The translations under genes and the position numbers were made by a program. A stretch of 64,000 nt of DNA from Neobacillus citreus (GTDB lineage Bacteria; Bacillota; Bacilli; Bacillales; Cytobacillaceae): the NCBI RefSeq assembly GCF_018343545.2, contig NZ_JAGYPE020000009.1, forward strand, positions 59,691-123,690, given 5' to 3'. The notes under the pieces were generated by a model that saw only the letters and a program-made list of their open reading frames with translations, ran no database searches and was not told the origin of the DNA. Below are positions 59,301 through 64,000 of the stretch, piece by piece. Position 1 is the first letter of the stretch, and each line of letters begins with the position of its first letter.

Positions 59301-60626
59301 TTATACTAATGCCTTTTTAACATTGAGTTTAGTAGAGTTTAATACCACTTGGGCTAATGCCTTTACGCCAATCTTCATACCAAGTTCATCAATATCAAAT
59401 TTTTCATTATGATGTCCGGCTGCAAGGGTTGTTCCGACGACACCGTATGTTGCCAATCCCCCGTTGCTTTTGACCTTTTCCATCATGTAGGTTGCATCTT
59501 CAGAGCCAGAACTTTCATTTGAATGTAAATGAACTTGACTGATTTCTTCTATAGTTTGAATGGATTCTTGAACAAATTCTGCCAATTCCTGACTACAATC
59601 TACCGATTTGGCTTCCCCTACGATGTCAATGTTTACCTCCACCTGATGTGCCATTGCTGTTCCTTTAAGAATATTGATGGCATTGGCTAAGATATATTCA
59701 TTCACTTCAGGGGTATCACCTCGGGTTTCAATCTTAAGTTTTGCAGACGACGGAATAATATTTCTTCCTGTTCCTGCGTTTAGGACACCTACGTTAATTC
59801 GTGAATTACCGTCGCCATGGCGGGAAATTCCGTGTAAGTTAAGGACTGCCGATGCCGCAGCAAGTAAGGCATTTCTGCCTTCTTCCGGACATTTGCCTGC
59901 ATGGGAAGCGACTCCAGTGAAGGTAACATCAATTTTCGTGGTGGATAGGTAGCCGTTATTTGCGCACACATACTCTCCCAGCGGCACACCGGTGCCAATG
60001 TGATTGGCAAGGAAAACGTCCACATCATCTAGAACACCAGCCGCCACCATTGATTTTGCTCCGCGTACTCCCTCTTCTGCCGGCTGGAAAATCAGCTTAA
60101 TTTTCCCTGAAAGCTGATCCTGAATTTGTGAAAATAATTTCGCCAATCCTAATCCGATTGAGGTATGGGCATCATGGCCACATGCATGCATCATTCCTTC
60201 ATTAACCGAACGAAATCCCATTGCAGCGGGTACATGCTCAGGATTGTTGGCTTCCACTAAATCTAGTGCATCCATATCAAATCGCAGGCCAATCGTTGGA
60301 CCAGGGCGCTTGGTATCCAGAATACCTACCACACCGGTATGACCGCCTTTTACGAATTCCAGCCATTTTATATTCGCTCCTTGATTTAGCGCTCGTTGCT
60401 CATGCTGACGTAAAATCTCCTCTGGCGGGACACCCATTCTTGCATTGGAGTCAATGACTTGTTTCCCAATCATCACTTCATATCCCCATGCTTCCAGCTT
60501 TTCAGCAACTAATGAAGAAGTGCGGAACTCAAGCCAGCCCGATTCGGGATGTTTATGAAAATCCCTTCGCCACTCCACCATCTCAGCATAAATTTCTTCT
60601 ACTAAACCATTAATCTCTAATTTCAT
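59301..60626 (-). CDS. M20 amidohydrolase, AbgA-like
   Basis: A 441-residue M20D metallohydrolase. Metal motifs: FDMDALD, ACGHDAHTSIGLGLAK and QPAEEGVRGAKSMV. It resembles the AbgA subunit of p-aminobenzoyl-glutamate hydrolase and could pair with the AbgB-like protein of the same operon. Start: ATG at 60626 with GGGTGATG upstream; the ATG at 60638 has no site. It lies 35 bases after the CapA-like gene's upstream end and 23 bases from oppF. Confidence 0.86.
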   Translation of the reverse strand: MKLEINGLVEEIYAEMVEWRRDFHKHPESGWLEFRTSSLVAEKLEAWGYEVMIGKQVIDSNARMGVPPEEILRQHEQRALNQGANIKWLEFVKGGHTGVVGILDTKRPGPTIGLRFDMDALDLVEANNPEHVPAAMGFRSVNEGMMHACGHDAHTSIGLGLAKLFSQIQDQLSGKIKLIFQPAEEGVRGAKSMVAAGVLDDVDVFLANHIGTGVPLGEYVCANNGYLSTTKIDVTFTGVASHAGKCPEEGRNALLAAASAVLNLHGISRHGDGNSRINVGVLNAGTGRNIIPSSAKLKIETRGDTPEVNEYILANAINILKGTAMAHQVEVNIDIVGEAKSVDCSQELAEFVQESIQTIEEISQVHLHSNESSGSEDATYMMEKVKSNGGLATYGVVGTTLAAGHHNEKFDIDELGMKIGVKALAQVVLNSTKLNVKKALV

Positions 60627-60660
60627 TTCATCACCCATTTCAAAAATTTTTGAGTTGCGA

Positions 60661-61716
60661 TTACTCTATTAAATGGCATGCCACAAAATGTCCTGGTCTC
60701 TTCTCTACTCTTTTCGGAACGGCTTGTTTACAGATGTCCGTTGCTAAAGGACAGCGAGTATGAAAGTTGCACCCTGAAGGAGGATTAATAGGAGATGGAA
60801 TTTCTCCTTTTAAGATAATCTTTTCTTGCTTGATTTTTGGATTTGGATGCGGAATGGAAGATAATAAAGCTTTGGTATACGGATGAAGCGGATTGGCAAA
60901 AAGTTCATCCGTTTCGGCTTCCTCGACCATTTTCCCCAAGTACATGACACCAATTCGATCGGAGATATGTCTGACAACACTTAAGTCATGTGCGACAAAT
61001 AAGTAGGTCAGCCCAAATTCTTCCTGTAAATCTTCGAGAAGATTAATGATCTGTGATTGAATGGATACATCAAGTGCCGAAACAGGTTCATCACAGATGA
61101 CAAGCTTTGGGTTCACTACTAATGCACGCGCCAGACCAATCCTTTGCCGCTGACCGCCAGAAAATTCATGGGGAAAGCGATAATAAGTGTCTGCATGTAA
61201 GCCTACCTTTTCAAGAATGTCGAAGACCCTTTCCATCCGTTCTTGACTGGTGCCGATATTGTGAATCACCATCGGTTCAGCGATACTGTCTCCAATTCTT
61301 TTTCGGGGATTCAACGAGGAATACGGGTCCTGAAACACCATTTGTAAATTTTGCCGTTGTTTTCTAAACTCTGAGTTTGATAGTTTAAAAATGTCAGTTC
61401 CTCCAAAAAACACCTCGCCGTCCGTCGGGTCAGTCAACCGTAAAATCGTACGACCAAGAGTACTTTTACCGCAGCCAGACTCGCCCACCAATCCATATGT
61501 CTCTCCTTCATATAAATGAAAGGTCACATCATCGACTGCTTTCACATATTTTTTGGTGACCCCGATCGTATTTTTCACGGGGAAGTATTTTTTGATTCCT
61601 TTAATATCAAGAAGCTTCTCTCTTGCATTCCCTTTTATTGGCCGGGCTTCAAAGGCGGCGGTTCCATAAGAACCGTTCCCATGGTCTCTGTCCAGTTTCA
61701 ATGCTTCATGTTGCAT
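60661..61716 (-). CDS. oppF: Opp/Dpp ABC transporter ATP-binding protein (OppF type)
   Basis: A 351-residue ATPase. Walker A GESGCGKS, the signature FSGGQRQRIGLARAL, and Walker B VICDEPVSALDVS are intact. The C-terminal domain with its Cys cluster (CNFHTRCPLATDIC) is that of peptide-type OppF/DppF. It overlaps the oppD end by 11 bases. Powers uptake together with OppD. Confidence 0.93.
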   Translation of the reverse strand: MQHEALKLDRDHGNGSYGTAAFEARPIKGNAREKLLDIKGIKKYFPVKNTIGVTKKYVKAVDDVTFHLYEGETYGLVGESGCGKSTLGRTILRLTDPTDGEVFFGGTDIFKLSNSEFRKQRQNLQMVFQDPYSSLNPRKRIGDSIAEPMVIHNIGTSQERMERVFDILEKVGLHADTYYRFPHEFSGGQRQRIGLARALVVNPKLVICDEPVSALDVSIQSQIINLLEDLQEEFGLTYLFVAHDLSVVRHISDRIGVMYLGKMVEEAETDELFANPLHPYTKALLSSIPHPNPKIKQEKIILKGEIPSPINPPSGCNFHTRCPLATDICKQAVPKRVEKRPGHFVACHLIE

Positions 61717-62707
61717 TCGATACAGCCCCCTTTATTGTTTGATAATGCCAGCACTTAATTTTTTTATTATGATCCAGCGTTTCTAATTCTGGCTTTTCAT
61801 TCATGCATTTTGCATCTGCGAAGGGGCACCTTGGAGCGAATCTGCATCCCTTTGGAATTTCATTAAGGGATGGAACCATGCCTTTAATAATGGAGAGTTT
61901 TTTATTTCGATCTCCAGAAAGCTGGGGTATCGATCTGATTAACCCTTGTGTATAGGGATGAAGCGGATCTTCGAATAAGGATTCCACATCTCCTTCTTCC
62001 ACCACTTCCCCTAAATACATAACGGCTACACGTGTACAATGCTGGGCCACCACACCCAAATCATGGGTAATCAGCATAATACCCATATCTAATTTCTGTC
62101 TCAGACTGTCAATGAGTTCCAAAATTTGTGATTGGATCGTCACGTCCAATGCTGTAGTCGGTTCGTCTGCAATCAACAGTTTGGGTTGACAGGCAAGGGC
62201 AATGGCAATCATGACCCGCTGCCGCATCCCGCCTGAAATTTGATGAGGATATTCATGAACCCTTTGTTCAGGTGCTGGAATGCCAATTAATTTCAACATT
62301 TCGATTGCTCGTTTGAAGGCCTCTTTCTTTGATAGTTTCTGATGGAGCATAATCGGCTCCATGATTTGATCTCCAATTGTAAAAACAGGATTGAGAGAAC
62401 TTAAGGGGTCTTGAAAGATCATAGAAATGTCATTTCCCCTTATCTTCCTCATTTCTGAATCCGATATTTTTAAAAGGTTTTTACCTTCAAAATTAATTTC
62501 ACCAGCGTAGGTCGTTACCCCTTTTTCTTCAAACAATCGTAAAATCGACTGTGCTGTCACACTCTTACCGCATCCAGATTCCCCAACAATGGCTAACACT
62601 TCACCACGGTCGACATGAAAGGAAATCCCATCAACTGCTGTAACCTTCCCTCTTTCGGTTCGGAAATGAGTCTTAAGGTTGTTTACTTCTAATAAATGGT
62701 CACCCAT
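61706..62707 (-). CDS. oppD: Opp/Dpp ABC transporter ATP-binding protein (OppD type)
   Basis: A 333-residue ATPase with Walker A GESGCGKS, signature ISGGMRQRVMIAIAL and Walker B LIADEPTTALDVT. The C-terminal Cys-containing region (CRFAPRCPFADAKC) is the OppD peptide-transporter type. Start: ATG at 62707, nine bases after GGAGG; an ATG three codons upstream directly follows that site. Forms the ATPase pair with OppF. Confidence 0.93.
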   Translation of the reverse strand: MGDHLLEVNNLKTHFRTERGKVTAVDGISFHVDRGEVLAIVGESGCGKSVTAQSILRLFEEKGVTTYAGEINFEGKNLLKISDSEMRKIRGNDISMIFQDPLSSLNPVFTIGDQIMEPIMLHQKLSKKEAFKRAIEMLKLIGIPAPEQRVHEYPHQISGGMRQRVMIAIALACQPKLLIADEPTTALDVTIQSQILELIDSLRQKLDMGIMLITHDLGVVAQHCTRVAVMYLGEVVEEGDVESLFEDPLHPYTQGLIRSIPQLSGDRNKKLSIIKGMVPSLNEIPKGCRFAPRCPFADAKCMNEKPELETLDHNKKIKCWHYQTIKGAVSNAT

Positions 62708-62757
62708 TTTTCGCATCCTCCTTTCAAAACTAGCTTTCGGAAACCTAGCTTGTTCGA

Positions 62758-63660
62758 TTATTTCTTGGCATGGTTTGTATGCGGGTCTAACAAGTCTCTC
62801 AACCCATCACCAAACAGGTTCAAGCCTAATACACTTAAAATAATGGCCACCCCTGGGAAAAAGGTCATCCACCAAGCATTAAAAATAACCAATTTGCCAT
62901 CAAAAAGAATGTTGCCCCAGCTTGGGTCCGGTGCCGGTACACCCACACCTAAAAAGCTCAAACCGGCTTCAATAATAATCGCATCGGCGAAGATAAAGGT
63001 AGAGTAGACAATTAATGGGGAAAGAGTATTAGGTGCTATATGCCCCCAAATAATTCTCATGGAGGAAGCCCCTTGTGCCTTCATCGCTTCAATATAGGTT
63101 TGTTCTCTTACTACTAACGCTGCTGAACGTACTACCCGAGCAACATAAGGAGTAAAGACTGCGGCCAAAGCAATAATGACATTGTCAATTTTCGTTCCTA
63201 ATGCTGCCATTAATGCGATGGCTAATAAAATAGCAGGAAAAGCCATTAATCCATCACAAATCCTCATTAAAATATGATCTAATACCTTATAGTAAGCCGA
63301 ATATAAACCGATAATCATGCCTAATACCGATGTAATGATGGCAACAGAAAGTCCAACACCCATAGATGCCCTTGCCCCGTATACGACTCGTGCAAATAAG
63401 TCCCGGCCTAAGTTATCTGTTCCAAAAAGATGATCTGCACTTGGAGCTTTTAATCTGCTAGTTACTACCATTTCATAAGGAGTATAGGACGAAAGTATAG
63501 GTCCCAATAAGGTAACCAGTAAGGTAAAAAGGATAATGACACTTCCGGTTACCGTCAATTTATTGGAAAAAAAACGGCGGACAAACAAACGTCTCCGTTC
63601 TCGGTTAATATCTCGTCTAAAATCGCTCAATTCTCGTCTCTTTTCAACAGCTACTTCCAT
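62758..63660 (-). CDS. oppC: Opp/Dpp ABC transporter permease (OppC type)
   Basis: A 300-residue permease. It has a cytoplasmic N-terminal region and one early membrane segment, then the HLFGTDNLGRDLFARVVYGAR-type motif of DppC/OppC. The EAA loop reads EAMKAQGASSMRIIWGHIAP. There are about six membrane segments in all. Start: the ATG at 63660 with GGAGG close upstream; the longer frame to 63744 lies partly over the end of the OppB gene and is unlikely. Confidence 0.9.
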   Translation of the reverse strand: MEVAVEKRRELSDFRRDINRERRRLFVRRFFSNKLTVTGSVIILFTLLVTLLGPILSSYTPYEMVVTSRLKAPSADHLFGTDNLGRDLFARVVYGARASMGVGLSVAIITSVLGMIIGLYSAYYKVLDHILMRICDGLMAFPAILLAIALMAALGTKIDNVIIALAAVFTPYVARVVRSAALVVREQTYIEAMKAQGASSMRIIWGHIAPNTLSPLIVYSTFIFADAIIIEAGLSFLGVGVPAPDPSWGNILFDGKLVIFNAWWMTFFPGVAIILSVLGLNLFGDGLRDLLDPHTNHAKK

Positions 63661-63688
63661 TCGATTTCCTCCAGTCAGAGCAAATTTT

Positions 63689-64000
63689 TTACGATTCTTT
63701 CTTAAGCCGTACCCGTGGGTCGATGACACCATACAGTAAGTCAACTAATAAATTAATCAAAACATAGGTTAAAGTGACCATTAAAACCGTCCCCTGGATG
63801 ACCATGTAATCTCTTCGTTCCACGGAATTGATAATTAATTGGCCTATGCCAGGAATATTAAACACAGTCTCGGTAACGGCAGCTCCGGCAACAAGCGTTC
63901 CAAAGGTTTGCCCAATAACTGTTAAGATCGGGATAAAGGCATTTCTTAACGTGTGCTTATAGATGACTTTCCTCTCATGAAGTCCTTTTGATCGAGCCGT
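63689..64000 (-). CDS. oppB: Opp/Dpp ABC transporter permease (OppB type), 5' end cut by window edge
   Basis: The last 103 residues of an OppB/DppB permease, running off the right edge. Visible: an EAA-type loop starting TARSKGLHERKVIYKHTLRN, then FGTLVAGAAVTETVFNIPGI, then a membrane segment and the ending YGVIDPRVRLKKES. These match the DppB/OppB C-terminus. The stop lies 28 bases before the oppC start, consistent with one operon. Confidence 0.88.
   Translation of the reverse strand, partial: TARSKGLHERKVIYKHTLRNAFIPILTVIGQTFGTLVAGAAVTETVFNIPGIGQLIINSVERRDYMVIQGTVLMVTLTYVLINLLVDLLYGVIDPRVRLKKES

Overview
The window reads as the chromosome of a low-GC, aerobic, spore-forming Bacillaceae (a Bacillus/Neobacillus-like soil organism). 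The evidence is strong AGGAGG ribosome sites with frequent GTG and TTG starts, a near-consensus CcpA cre box, Firmicutes-type lipoproteins plus lgt, LysM and DUF4309-type wall proteins, and GerPA/GerPF-like spore proteins. No rRNA, tRNA, phage, CRISPR array or complete insertion sequence was seen. The content is mostly catabolic and transport operons, largely on the minus strand.

Layout. (1) 1-1837: a McrB-type AAA+ GTPase cut by the left edge, with an EVE-like domain placed after Walker A. (2) 2565-14596: a catabolic island with a Liv-type ABC importer, an AMP-forming acyl-CoA ligase, a FAH-family enzyme, a two-subunit aconitase-family hydro-lyase and an ICL/PEP-mutase-family C-C lyase. It is transcribed away from a TetR regulator and a D-2-hydroxyacid dehydrogenase, and both divergent promoters carry the same candidate operator. 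The hydro-lyase plus lyase pair resembles the 2,3-dimethylmaleate hydratase/dimethylmalate lyase module, but the substrate is unknown. (3) 14804-17237: a degraded gene, an Ada-like zinc domain protein without the methyl-acceptor Cys, and a secreted NagZ-type hexosaminidase. (4) 17537-20588: a compact sulfur-carrier operon, TusA - DsrE - TusA::OsmC fusion - MetE-like methyltransferase - OsmC, which is the most unusual gene set here. (5) 20885-24683: an SDR, a LysM/SPOR wall protein and a large permease.

(6) 24857-39198: an acyl-CoA catabolic regulon: AidB-like acyl-CoA dehydrogenase, citryl-CoA-lyase-like enzyme, ADP-forming acyl-CoA synthetase, TAXI-TRAP transporter, DUF35 protein, a thiolase homologue lacking the usual Cys, two paired acyl-CoA dehydrogenases, a FabG-like SDR and an IclR regulator. 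Three promoters in this block (before the TAXI protein, the SDR and iclR itself) share one spaced motif, TTTCWTTGAC-N15-ATATAAAAT, read on the minus strand. That ties the block into one probable IclR regulon. (7) 39493-47627: housekeeping and small genes: CBS protein, secreted GH3 beta-glucosidase behind a cre site, lgt, GerPA-like spore proteins, small membrane and zinc-ribbon proteins, and clusters of palindromic repeats. (8) 47941-64000: a peptide-scavenging region with Opp/Dpp ABC transporter genes, four M20 peptidases, an S9 peptidase, an oligopeptide-binding lipoprotein, a LysR regulator, a threonine-synthase-like enzyme and a CapA-type protein; the OppB permease is cut by the right edge.

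All domain and function calls are from motif reading by eye; no database search was run. Starts were adjusted where the Shine-Dalgarno sequence disagrees with the longest open frame.
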